Positions 15,880 through 23,979 of a stretch of 41,131 bases of DNA are shown piece after piece (position 1 is the stretch's first letter; the number at the start of each line of letters is the position of its first letter). The stretch covers positions 1 through 41,131 of the forward strand of contig DATEJK010000026.1 in assembly GCA_035278025.1 (NCBI GenBank), in the 5' to 3' direction. The notes below the pieces were generated by a model. The model searched no databases. It saw only the letters and a list, made by a program, of their open reading frames with translations, and was not told where the DNA came from. The DNA comes from JAICWP01 sp035278025 (GTDB lineage: Bacteria > Acidobacteriota > Terriglobia > Terriglobales > Acidobacteriaceae). The position numbers were made by a program, and so were the translations under genes.

Positions 15880-17559
15880 ATGACTTCCACCCCCGCAGTT
15901 CAGAGCCCTGCCACATACGCGGCCACGCCTGTCCCGGCGAGGCGGCCCTGGCTGCGCGTCGCCCTCCCCGCCTTCCTGATGCTTGCCTACGTGGCGCAGT
16001 GCGCCTGGTTCATCCGCACCCAGTCCTTCACTTTTGATGAGCCGGTTCACATTGTTACCGGGCAGGAGATGTGGCGCTATGGCCGCATCCAGGATTGGAA
16101 CGACCATCCGCCGCTCCAGCGGCTGTTGTGCACTTTGCCCATCATGAGCTCAAAGTGGCAGGTGGATGTGCAGGGACATTTCCCGGAATTTCTGGCGCTC
16201 GGATTTCATCCCGGCCCGCAGGAAATGGCGGACCGCGGCCGCGCCGTTAGCGTCGTGCTGGGGATCATTCTGGCTGTGCTGCTGTGGACCAGCGCCCGCC
16301 GTCTCTTTTCGGAAGACGCCGCCAACCTGGCGCTGGGGTTTTTCGCCTTCTCACCGGCCTTAATCGCGCACTACTCACTCATTACCACTGACGGCATCGG
16401 CGTGCTCATGATCTTCGCCACCGCCGTGCAACTGCTGCGCTGGCGGCATAATCCCACCCGCGTCCAAACCGTGCTGCTGGGCGCGGTGATGGGACTGTTG
16501 CTGCTGGCAAAGTTTTATACCCCTCCCATGTTCCTGGTGGCATTCCTCTGGGTACTGGTGCTGAAGCCGGAACGAATCGCCTTTCATCCACGGCGCTGGA
16601 ACTGGCGCGCGGCGGCGGCGGTTTGCGCGATCGCCTTCATGGTGCTGTGGGCCGGTTATTTTTTCCACGTTTCGCATCTGACCATGCGCGACGGCCGCTT
16701 TATTGCGACCTTCCCCCACCGCGGGCCCATCATCAAAAACATGCGCACGCCGGTAAATTTCAGCATTCCCATACCCGCGGGCGAGTACCTGGAAGGTTTG
16801 CGCAATGTGGCCTTCCACAATCACCGCGGACATCAGTCATTCTTTTTGGGAACGGCTTCTCTCAAGGGCGGCTGGAAGCTCTACTACCCGACGGTGATGT
16901 TGCTGAAGTGGCCAACCGTGGTCGTTCTGCTGTTTTTGATCGTTCTAGTTTTCGCCGCGAGGCGACGCATTACCGTGCCCCGTGACCTGCTGATCCTGGC
17001 CACTTTTCCGGCGGTGTACTTCGTGTTCGCCATCTTTTCCCACATTGATATCGGCGACCGGCACATTTTGCCCATGTATCCCTTTGTGCTGCTATTTGTG
17101 GCCGGGGGCGTCTGGCAGTTGGCCCGCCGCTCGCGCACCGCACTGATTCTGGTCCTGCTTGCAGTGGCGCTCAACGCCGCGGATGCGCTGCGCTACGCTC
17201 CCGATTACCTCTCCTATTTCACTCCCTTCGTGCCTTCCAGCCAGAGCTACAAGCTGCTCAGCGACAGCAACCTGGATTGGGGACAAGGGCTGCTCGCCCT
17301 GCGCCACTACCAGGCTGCTCACCCTCAGGAGAAGATCTATCTGGCTTATTTCGGCAGCGTGGACCCCGGTGCCTACGGCTTGCGAGTGGACAAACTGAAG
17401 GAGAATCAGCGGGTTTCAGGCGCAACCGTGGTGATCAGCTCCACTCAGCTGACAGGGCAGATGCTGGAAAACTTCGGCGCCTATCACTGGGTTTTGCGGT
17501 ATCCGCAGATCGCTATCCTGAATCACAGCCTGCACGTGTTCCGCATACCGGCCCAGTAG
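15880..17559 (+). CDS. Polytopic membrane glycosyltransferase, GT39/ArnT-like
   Basis: 559 residues with about ten membrane helices. The first extracytoplasmic loop carries the Asp-Glu motif of the GT-C superfamily (SFTFDEPVHIVTGQEMW, about residues 47-63, then WNDHPPLQRLL). Further markers are SPALIAHYSLITTDG and IFSHIDIGDRHILPMYPF, and the soluble C-terminal part includes SDSNLDWGQGLLALRHY, commonly seen in acidobacterial members. The enzyme probably transfers a sugar from a polyprenyl-phosphate donor to a protein or lipid in the periplasm; acceptor unknown. The ATG is 32 bp after the OsmC stop, with a hairpin instead of a Shine-Dalgarno. Its link to the upstream genes may be positional only. 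Confidence 0.82.
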   Translation: MTSTPAVQSPATYAATPVPARRPWLRVALPAFLMLAYVAQCAWFIRTQSFTFDEPVHIVTGQEMWRYGRIQDWNDHPPLQRLLCTLPIMSSKWQVDVQGHFPEFLALGFHPGPQEMADRGRAVSVVLGIILAVLLWTSARRLFSEDAANLALGFFAFSPALIAHYSLITTDGIGVLMIFATAVQLLRWRHNPTRVQTVLLGAVMGLLLLAKFYTPPMFLVAFLWVLVLKPERIAFHPRRWNWRAAAAVCAIAFMVLWAGYFFHVSHLTMRDGRFIATFPHRGPIIKNMRTPVNFSIPIPAGEYLEGLRNVAFHNHRGHQSFFLGTASLKGGWKLYYPTVMLLKWPTVVVLLFLIVLVFAARRRITVPRDLLILATFPAVYFVFAIFSHIDIGDRHILPMYPFVLLFVAGGVWQLARRSRTALILVLLAVALNAADALRYAPDYLSYFTPFVPSSQSYKLLSDSNLDWGQGLLALRHYQAAHPQEKIYLAYFGSVDPGAYGLRVDKLKENQRVSGATVVISSTQLTGQMLENFGAYHWVLRYPQIAILNHSLHVFRIPAQ

Positions 17560-17625
17560 TTTGCGCGGCATCGAGTCCCGCCTAAAGGCCATCCTTTTCA
17601 AATAAAGCGGGTTAATCAGAGTTTC

Positions 17626-18855
17626 CTAGCGGATGGGCGCCGGACCAAAATTGATGAGCCGGTCCAGAACCTTCTGTGATTGTTCCTTCCTGCGGTTTTC
17701 CGATGTCTCGGGCCGGGGAATGTAATTGGGCGCCAATTTTGCCAGTGCGGCCGCCAATTCGCTGAAGGAACGGCCAATTTCTGAATTGTTCTGCAGGGCC
17801 ACGGGGTTGCCGCGATCAATGGCCGGCCCGATGGCGTTGAACTGATTGGGTATTTTCCAGAAAACGCGGCAATTAGTGGCGGCCTCCGCGTCTTCATCGC
17901 TGAAGCCGGCAATCTTGCGGTGGCGGTTCACCAGCAGTTGTACCCTGCGGTTGGCCGGATCGCCGCCCAGGAAATCCCGCACCCTTCCTGCGCTCCACAG
18001 CGAGGAAACATCCGCCTGCACCACCAGCAGCACCAGTTCCGAGAGGTCGCAAACGGTGTGGCTGATCTTATCCAGGCGGTTGGAGCCGTCCACAACAACG
18101 TACTTGTAGTGGTCCAGAAGCAGGTCAAACAGGAGCACCAGGTCGCTGTTCTCGACCTCCAGGGGAACGGGAACACTGAGACCGGCAAGGAGGCGCAGTC
18201 CGCTCGCCAACTCGGTCATAAAGCCTTCCAGCAGAGAAGCATCCATGCGGTGCAGGTTGTGCAAGGCATCCACCAGCCCGAACTGCGGCCGCACATTCAA
18301 GTGCAGGGAGGTGTGTCCCAAAGGAGCCAGGTCCACGAGCGCCACATGGGAATGCTCCTTCTGTAGTGCAACGGCTGTATTCACGGCGACGGTAGTGGCC
18401 CCGCAGCCGCCCTTTGCGCTCAAAATGGTGATAAGTTTTCCGCGCGCCCCGCCTGATTTGCGGCCCTGCAGATTGGCATGAAGGCGGGCAAAGGCTTCCA
18501 AGAGCGCGCCGCTGGCCATATCCCGGTCCAGGAACTCGCTCGCTCCCGCCCGCATGGCGCGAATAATGACCTGGGGCTGATTCAGGGCGCCCACCGCAAA
18601 AACCGCGGCTTGGGGTTCTTTGGCCAGGATCTCAATTGCCGCGATGCCGGAATCGGGATCAGCGGGGGAAATGTCCACCAGCACAACATCGGGATGCACT
18701 TGCTGTAGCTGCCGGAGAAGGGAATCGCTGGCGAGGCCGGGCAGGATTTCGCGCCGGAATACCACTTCCGCGGCGAGCGTGGCTTCCACCCGGGACTTGA
18801 GAACAGAAAGGTGTTCTTCGTTTTTGCCGATCAGGGCGACTCTAAACGTGCGCAT
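17626..18855 (-). CDS. CpaE-like pilus-assembly ATPase (receiver-like domain + MinD/ParA ATPase)
   Basis: About 409 residues from ATG 18855. Residues 1-120 resemble a response-regulator receiver (MRTFRVALIGKNEEHLSVLKSR, then VLVDISPADPDSG and AGASEFLDRD). Residues 135-380 are a MinD/ParA-type ATPase with deviant Walker A SAKGGCGATT, switch region LVDLAPLGHTSLHL, and VVVDGSNRLDK. CpaE localises Flp/Tad pili; no other tad genes are in the window, so this is an orphan copy. The frame extends to 18912 (19 more residues), but homology begins at MRTF. It faces the XRE gene across a divergent region of about 170-230 bp. An alternative role is a general polar-localisation ATPase. Confidence 0.8.
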   Translation of the reverse strand: MRTFRVALIGKNEEHLSVLKSRVEATLAAEVVFRREILPGLASDSLLRQLQQVHPDVVLVDISPADPDSGIAAIEILAKEPQAAVFAVGALNQPQVIIRAMRAGASEFLDRDMASGALLEAFARLHANLQGRKSGGARGKLITILSAKGGCGATTVAVNTAVALQKEHSHVALVDLAPLGHTSLHLNVRPQFGLVDALHNLHRMDASLLEGFMTELASGLRLLAGLSVPVPLEVENSDLVLLFDLLLDHYKYVVVDGSNRLDKISHTVCDLSELVLLVVQADVSSLWSAGRVRDFLGGDPANRRVQLLVNRHRKIAGFSDEDAEAATNCRVFWKIPNQFNAIGPAIDRGNPVALQNNSEIGRSFSELAAALAKLAPNYIPRPETSENRRKEQSQKVLDRLINFGPAPIR

Positions 18856-19039
18856 GGCGAAGTGTTTCTCTTTGACTTTCAACATCTTACGGATAACGTT
18901 CGAGGTTACCAAGTGACGAAGGTAATGCCCCGGTCCGACCGCGACCTTGGCCTGGAGAAGGGAGCCAAATCGGGAATAATCGGCCGATCAAGCGCTGAAG
19001 TCCTCCCTCAGAAAAGCTCTTTTGGAGCCCTTTAAGTTG

Positions 19040-19061
19040 TGATAGGGTTGCCCTCCTATCA
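19040..19061 (+). promoter_or_regulatory. Candidate operator palindrome upstream of the XRE gene
   Basis: TGATAGG (19040-19046) and CCTATCA (19055-19061) form a 7 bp inverted repeat separated by 8 bases, ending 21 bp before the GTG start. Its position suits autoregulation by the HTH protein encoded next. Confidence 0.45.
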
Positions 19062-19081
19062 GTAGTATCAGGGAGATACAG

Positions 19082-19888
19082 GTGCACACACCGGGCCAGC
19101 AATTACGCAGCTTGCGCGAGCGACTGGGACTGACCATGCGGGATGTGGAAGTAGCCAGCGCACGCATCGCGGCCAAGCATGCCAACGATGATTTTTCGAT
19201 CGCCCTCAGCCGGCTTTCTGACATCGAAACGAAAGGGATCGTGCCCAGCATCTACCGGTTGTATTCCCTGGCCGTGATTTACCGGCGCGATTTGCGCGAA
19301 CTGCTGGCGTGGTATGGCATAGATCTGAACGATGCCGCCGCGGATTTGAATTCCGTCGAGTTGCGCCGCTCGCACCGGGCGGAGATTCTGTTGGGGGCGA
19401 GTGCGCTGCGGGTTCCGGTGCGCCTGGACCCAGCGTTTGATCTCCGGCGCAGCGCCAATCTAGGACGAATGATTGAGCAGTGGGGCCTGGTGCCCCTGGC
19501 CTATCTGGCGCAGTTCGCCAGCCGCGATTACACCTACGGTTATGTGGGTACAGAGGACTTCACCATGTACCCCATTCTGCTGCCGGGAAGTTTCGTGCAG
19601 GTGGATGAAACGCGCAACAAGGTGACCAGCGCCATGTGGCGCTCGGAATTCGAACGTCCGATTTATTTTATAGAAACCCGGAACGGCCATACCTGCTGCT
19701 GGTGCAGTCTGAAGGGCGACCAGCTGACCTTGCAGCCGCACCCGCTGTCGCCCCAGGCGGTGCGAATCCTGCGCCATCCCCAGGAGGCGGAAGTAATCGG
19801 GCAGGTGGTGGGAGTGGCTATGAGACTTGCCGACTGGTATGACTCCGAGCACGCGCCAGAGCCGAAATCGCGTGCAGCACTGAATTGA
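19082..19888 (+). CDS. XRE-family helix-turn-helix regulator
   Basis: 268 residues. Residues 4-60 are a Cro/C1-type HTH (GQQLRSLRERLGLTMRDVEVAS, then SRLSDIETKGIVPSIYRLYSLAVIY). The remaining 200 residues form a sensor-like domain with DYTYGYVGTEDFTMYPILLPGSFVQVD, which recalls a cupin/LexA-like beta region but is not a domain I can name. Two adjacent cysteines (HTCCWCS) could sense redox or metal. GTG start with GGGAGA at 19071-19076. A 22 bp palindrome lies just upstream. Its 3' end overlaps the opposite-strand gene at 19818-20231 by 71 bp. Confidence 0.8.
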   Translation: MHTPGQQLRSLRERLGLTMRDVEVASARIAAKHANDDFSIALSRLSDIETKGIVPSIYRLYSLAVIYRRDLRELLAWYGIDLNDAAADLNSVELRRSHRAEILLGASALRVPVRLDPAFDLRRSANLGRMIEQWGLVPLAYLAQFASRDYTYGYVGTEDFTMYPILLPGSFVQVDETRNKVTSAMWRSEFERPIYFIETRNGHTCCWCSLKGDQLTLQPHPLSPQAVRILRHPQEAEVIGQVVGVAMRLADWYDSEHAPEPKSRAALN

Positions 19889-20231
19889 AGTGCAGAACCG
19901 GCCCTTCTCCCGCTCCCTGAGGGGCCAGCCCGGGCAGGCGTCGCGACAGATACTCCAGATACTCATTCAAGCCACCGTCGCATTGGGAATGGGCCGCATC
20001 CTCCAGTAGATGCGCCAAGGGCGTGCTCAAAACTTTAGAGAAGAGCAAGTGGTGGGCTTCGGAAGCGGCCTGGTGAGCGGCCGTCTCGCCATGCACGCGA
20101 GCCAGACCCCAGTGGCCGTAGCCGCCATCCCCGCGGCGCAGACCGGCTACGTATTCCAACTTGGCAAGCAGGCCGTGGATGGCAGCCAGACTGTTAAGCA
20201 CAAAATCGTCAAAAGGGGACTGAAAAGTCAT
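19818..20231 (-). CDS. Conserved hypothetical protein, helical
   Basis: About 137 residues from the ATG at 20231 (MTFQSPFDDFVLNSLAAIHGLLAKLEYVAG...). The open frame extends to 20297, but the added residues look non-coding and an A-rich stretch precedes this ATG. The protein is predicted all-helical with several His residues (GGYGHWGLARVHGETAAHQAASEAHHLLF in parts, residues 39-67). I recall similar short acidobacterial hypotheticals but no function. The last 24 codons overlap the 3' end of the convergent XRE gene, so antisense effects between the two messages are possible. The C-terminal end is the least certain part. Confidence 0.6.
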   Translation of the reverse strand: MTFQSPFDDFVLNSLAAIHGLLAKLEYVAGLRRGDGGYGHWGLARVHGETAAHQAASEAHHLLFSKVLSTPLAHLLEDAAHSQCDGGLNEYLEYLSRRLPGLAPQGAGEGPVLHFNSVLHAISALARARSHTSRQVS

Positions 20232-20437
20232 TTTTGTTTCGTTTTCCGGAATTTGAACTTTCGGCCATTTTTCTTGATTTTGTCTGGCGGCCAGCACATT
20301 ATCATGCCCGGATGGTAAGCGGAAGAGGACTTTTGGGACACGCCGGCCGCGTTACCAGAGATTTGTAAAGGAGCAGTTCTTGCCTTGGGCTTGCTTTTGC
20401 CGGCGAGCCCGGGGGCGGTTACTGTGCGGAAGTTTGC

Positions 20438-20980
20438 ATGATTGTAACTGGAATTCTGGTTGTATTGGTGGCGGTCGCATTGCTGTTGCTGGCGCGCGCA
20501 GCACGCGGCCAAGGCGCTGCCGGCATTGTTACGGTGGTGGACCTGCAGGGGCGCACCACGGCCATTGACATCGCCGCATTTCGCAACCTGATTTCCCCCC
20601 AGGAAGAGGATTACCTCCGCCACAATCTGCCCCCGTCGGAGTTCCGGCGCATCCAAAAAGAACGCATGCGGGCCGCCGCCGCCTATATTCATCAAGCGCT
20701 GCAGAATGCGGCCGTGTTGCTGCGACTGGGAGAGGCGGCGCAACGCAGCGCCGACCCGCAGTTGGCTGCCGCAGGCAGCACGCTGGTGGACACCGCCATT
20801 CGCCTGCGCCTTTATGCCTTTTTTGTCCTGCTGAAGCTCTACCTCAACATCGCGTTCCCTGGTTTGCAGCTTTCATCCCTGGCCGTGGTGGACCGCTACG
20901 AGCGGCTGACCGATGCCATGGCCCATTTCACCCGTCTGCAGCAGCCCGGGCTGGTCACGCGCATTTCGCTGAGCCTGTAG
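20438..20980 (+). CDS. Single-pass membrane protein of unknown function
   Basis: 180 residues: one N-terminal membrane helix (MIVTGILVVLVAVALLLLA), then a mostly helical soluble part with LISPQEEDYLRHNLPPSEFRRIQKERMRAA in parts, and a moderately hydrophobic helix YAFFVLLKLYLNIAFPGL near 128-145 that may touch the membrane. No known domain. ATG at 20438; GGAAG eight bases upstream. The 206 bp upstream of it, to the divergent gene at 20231, contain no other gene. It converges with the PilZ gene 123 bp downstream. It looks like a real gene by its amphipathic pattern and codon use, but function is unknown. Confidence 0.65.
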   Translation: MIVTGILVVLVAVALLLLARAARGQGAAGIVTVVDLQGRTTAIDIAAFRNLISPQEEDYLRHNLPPSEFRRIQKERMRAAAAYIHQALQNAAVLLRLGEAAQRSADPQLAAAGSTLVDTAIRLRLYAFFVLLKLYLNIAFPGLQLSSLAVVDRYERLTDAMAHFTRLQQPGLVTRISLSL

Positions 20981-21103
20981 TCCTGGACGTCGCCTGCTTC
21001 AGTCCTGGCGCAGAACAGACAGAGGAATGGGAGTTGGTTGTGGCGCCAACGCCACCGTCATGCGTGTTCGGAGGAAGGGTGCAGACCGTAGCGCGGTGTG
21101 CGC

Positions 21104-21523
21104 TCAGGCCCGCCAGGGATACCTGTCGTAGTTGCCGTCGTGCTCGGACTCGTCCACGCCGGCCACGGCCGCGCGTTCCACCGAACGCGGCTGAGTCGGC
21201 TCAGACAAAAATTCGTAGCCCTCGACCACCACAGCCACTCCGAAATGGGCGCCCAGGCCCGGACCTTCCACGCGCACGGCTTTGCCCCGGCAGCGCACGC
21301 GCATGCTTTCGGTGAGGGTAATTTCCGGCGGGAGCACCAGGGTAAACTCAACGCAGCCCGATTCCGGCACCTTCGTGTCGCTCAAAATGAACGCCCCCCG
21401 CGCGCTCACATCCTGGGTTACGCCCCGGCATTCCACTTCGCCGGAGAGGCGAAGCGTGACCGGAATCTGGAAAGGAAAGCGTTGCGCGGCGCGACGTTCG
21501 TGCTGAACTGGAGAAGAACTCAT
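21104..21523 (-). CDS. PilZ-domain protein (likely c-di-GMP binding)
   Basis: 139 residues containing one PilZ domain. Both ligand motifs are intact: Arg11-x3-Arg15 (RAAQR) and Asp38-x-Ser40-x2-Gly43 (DVSARG), spaced as in c-di-GMP receptors. The beta-barrel continues through VEFTLVLPPEITLTESMRVRCRGKAVRVE in parts, and the last 35 residues are polar and disordered. Binding of c-di-GMP is expected from the motifs; the output partner is unknown. ATG at 21523 has AAGGGAG seven bases before it and is preferred to the GTG at 21529. No cyclase or EAL gene lies beside it, though a CpaE-like pilus gene is 2.3 kb away. Confidence 0.85.
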   Translation of the reverse strand: MSSSPVQHERRAAQRFPFQIPVTLRLSGEVECRGVTQDVSARGAFILSDTKVPESGCVEFTLVLPPEITLTESMRVRCRGKAVRVEGPGLGAHFGVAVVVEGYEFLSEPTQPRSVERAAVAGVDESEHDGNYDRYPWRA

Positions 21524-21765
21524 CGGCACTCTCCCTTACTGGCACGGAGCCCAACTGGGGTGGTCAGGCAGCATCAGCTTACCCTCATCCCCCAGAGAAG
21601 AAAAGCAACAAAATAGAGCGACCCGGGGATTGACTACACGGTTACGGGCAGCCGGGGTCCGCCCGCCGCGGGTGTTTCGAATCGAGTTCAGCTGAGTTGG
21701 TTGTCTGACTGAGGGGGTTGCCGCACCGGTTCGCATTTAAGATAGGTCAAGTACAAGCAGATACG

Positions 21766-23115
21766 ATGCCTTCCGGAAACGCAAACGATAGCAGCGGGCA
21801 ACCTGCGGGCGGGGCGACGGTCCGCTCGGCCTCGCGTCTGCGTCTGGCCATTCGTTCGCTGCGCCACCGCAACTTTCGCCTGTTTTTTGGCGGGCAGCTC
21901 ATTTCATTGATCGGCACCTGGATGCAAAACATTGCACAAGCCTGGCTGGTCTACCGGCTGACGGGGTCGTCGCTGCTGCTGGGCATAGTGGGCTTTGCTT
22001 CGCAGATACCGGTGTTCATCCTGGCCCCCATTGGGGGCGCCGTGGCCGACCGGCATAACCGGCACCGGGTGGTGATTGGCACGCAGACGGCGTCCATGGT
22101 GCTGGCTTTCATTCTTGCCGCGCTGACTTTGGGCCGAGTAGTGCAGGTGTGGCACATCATGGTACTGGCGGCGTTACTAGGCGTGGTGAACGCCTTCGAC
22201 ATTCCAGCCCGCCAGGCGTTCATTGTGGAAATGGTGGGCAAAGAAGACCTGATGAACGCCATTGCGCTCAATTCCTCCATGTTTAACGGGGCGCGCATTA
22301 TCGGCCCCGCCGTCGCCGGCGTGCTGGTGGCCAGCATCGGCGAAGGCTGGTGCTTCTTCGCCAACGCTGTGAGCTACATCGCGGTGATTGTGGGGCTCTT
22401 ACTGATGCAGGTGGAGCGGGTGCGCCGGGTGCTTGAGACTTCGCCCTTGGAGCACATCATTGAAGGCTTTCGCTTCGTGCGCCGTACCATGCCCATCCGG
22501 GACCTCCTGCTGCTGCTGGGGCTGGTGAGCCTGGTGGGCATGCCCTACTCCGTACTGATGCCGATTTTCGCCGACAAAATCCTGCACAGCGGGGCGCGCG
22601 GTCTGGGCATTCTGATGGGCGCGAGCGGGGTAGGGGCGCTGATCGGCGCGCTTATGCTGGCCGCCAAGTCAGGTGTTCGCGGGCTGGGACGGTGGGTAGC
22701 GGTTTCGACGGCAGCCTTTGGCATTACCCTGATTCTGTTCTCCTGGTCCCAGTTGCTGTGGCTGTCCAGTCTTATGCTGGTGCCGGTGGGTTTGGCCATG
22801 ATGGTGCAAATGGCCTCATCCAACACGCTCATTCAGGCCATGGTGCCGGACGAATTGCGGGGGCGCGTGATGGCGGTCTATTCCATGATGTTCATGGGTA
22901 TGGCGCCGCTGGGAGCCCTGTTTGCCGGCGTGCTGGCAGACCGGCTTGGCGCGCCGCTTACTTTGAGCATCGGTGCTGTGGCTTGTCTGGCTGGAGCGGC
23001 GGTGTTCTGGCAGCGGCTGCCGGCCCTGCGGGTGGAAGCGCGGCAGTTGATCATTGCTCAGGCGGCCGGCGGGGGAGAACCGGCGGAGCAGACTACGGCT
23101 CGTTCCATCTCCTGA
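21766..23115 (+). CDS. MFS exporter (MFS_3/EntS-like)
   Basis: About 449 residues with 12 predicted membrane helices. RNFRLFFGGQLISLIGTWMQNIAQAWLVYRLTGSS in parts (about residues 30-64) is the hallmark of the MFS_3/enterobactin-exporter group, followed by GGAVADRHNRHRVVIGTQ, the conserved cytoplasmic loop, and VPDELRGRVMAVYSMMFMGMAPLG near the C-terminal half. These proteins export small molecules by proton antiport; the substrate is not evident, and no siderophore genes are nearby. I chose the ATG at 21766; a TTG at 21718 would add 16 residues without homology. The 242 bp upstream contain no gene. An inverted pair of dispersed repeats follows the stop. Confidence 0.87.
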   Translation: MPSGNANDSSGQPAGGATVRSASRLRLAIRSLRHRNFRLFFGGQLISLIGTWMQNIAQAWLVYRLTGSSLLLGIVGFASQIPVFILAPIGGAVADRHNRHRVVIGTQTASMVLAFILAALTLGRVVQVWHIMVLAALLGVVNAFDIPARQAFIVEMVGKEDLMNAIALNSSMFNGARIIGPAVAGVLVASIGEGWCFFANAVSYIAVIVGLLLMQVERVRRVLETSPLEHIIEGFRFVRRTMPIRDLLLLLGLVSLVGMPYSVLMPIFADKILHSGARGLGILMGASGVGALIGALMLAAKSGVRGLGRWVAVSTAAFGITLILFSWSQLLWLSSLMLVPVGLAMMVQMASSNTLIQAMVPDELRGRVMAVYSMMFMGMAPLGALFAGVLADRLGAPLTLSIGAVACLAGAAVFWQRLPALRVEARQLIIAQAAGGGEPAEQTTARSIS

Positions 23116-23130
23116 ACTTCCATTTTTTTA

Positions 23131-23361
23131 ACCACAGAGGACACAGTGGGCGCAGATGAGAACAACTCAAAAAAGTCTTTCACCGCAAAGGGCAGGAAGG
23201 TCCACTACGGACTTATTTTGATCCGGGCCAACAGTGCTCATGAAGGTGTTGCTGTCTTTCAACTGGCCTTTGTTCTTATTTCTTCGTGATCCTTTGTGAC
23301 CTTTGTGGTGAAGGAGTTTTTGAAAAATCTTTTTCTCCGTGTCCCCTGTGTCCTCTGTGGT
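23131..23361. repeat. Inverted pair of ACCACAGAGGACACAG repeats
   Basis: ACCACAGAGGACACAG at 23131-23146 recurs exactly inverted at 23346-23361. Inside the right half is a second, related module (minus-strand CACCACAAAGGTCACAAAGG, about 23293-23312), and a degenerate CACCGCAAAGG lies near 23181. The unit fills the 258 bp between the MFS gene and korC and holds no gene. Such modules recur in environmental genomes between convergent genes. Confidence 0.75.
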
Positions 23362-23373
23362 GAAAGGTTTTCT

Positions 23374-23979
23374 TCACGCGCCATCGAGGTATTTGGCGGC
23401 GTGCTCGTGTTCGTGCTCGGAGTTTTCCCCGCCCAGCGGCACGGCGGCGGCGCCGTAATCGAAGCCCCGGTCGAAGGCCCGCAGGTTGAGTTCGCGAAAA
23501 CCAGCGGGGACGGAATCGGCAATCGCCCGCCGCAGGGAGTCCGGGTCGAGCAGCCCGGCGACGGCGCCAAAAAAGCCCACCATCACCGAATTCAGCACCA
23601 TGCGCTTGCCCAATTCCTCCGCCAGGCGGGTGGCGGGAACGCTGAACAGGCGCGTTCCTTCCTGCAGTTCGGAAACCCGCACCAGGTCGCGCTCGATAAT
23701 GAGCAGGCCGTTGTCTTTCAGTTCCGGCGAGAAGCGGGTGTAAGCCTCCTGCGACATCACCACCAGAATGTCCGGCCGGGTCACGTAGGGATAAAGGATG
23801 GGCTGGTCGGAAAGAATCACTTGCGCGCTGCAGGCGCCGCCGCGCGCTTCCGGCCCAAAGCTCTGGGTCATGGTGGCGTAGGCGCCCTGATAAATGCAGG
23901 CCGCCTTGCCGATAACGACGGCGGAAAGAATCACGCCCTGGCCGCCGAATCCGGCAATGCGAATTTCGGTTAACTGCAT
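23374..23979 (-). CDS. korC: 2-oxoacid:ferredoxin oxidoreductase, gamma subunit
   Basis: About 201 residues, the gamma (KorC/PorG-type) subunit, which helps hold coenzyme A and contacts the core. It begins MQLTEIRIAGFGGQGVILSA, the diagnostic gamma-subunit opening, followed by MTQSFGPEARGGACSAQVILSD in parts and NSVMVGFFGAVAGLL. The C-terminus is an acidic-His tail (GGENSEHEHEHA), which is unusual and could bind metal or be disordered. Start at 23979, with GAGGAG five bases upstream, overlapping the end of korB. It is the last gene of korDABC. Together the four subunits are expected to oxidise a 2-oxoacid with CoA and reduce ferredoxin. Confidence 0.88.
   Translation of the reverse strand: MQLTEIRIAGFGGQGVILSAVVIGKAACIYQGAYATMTQSFGPEARGGACSAQVILSDQPILYPYVTRPDILVVMSQEAYTRFSPELKDNGLLIIERDLVRVSELQEGTRLFSVPATRLAEELGKRMVLNSVMVGFFGAVAGLLDPDSLRRAIADSVPAGFRELNLRAFDRGFDYGAAAVPLGGENSEHEHEHAAKYLDGA

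Noticed and set aside
17577..17611. Bidirectional terminator between the glycosyltransferase and CpaE-like genes
   Set aside because: Only 5 bp CCCGC/GCGGG arms with a 25-base loop; too weak.
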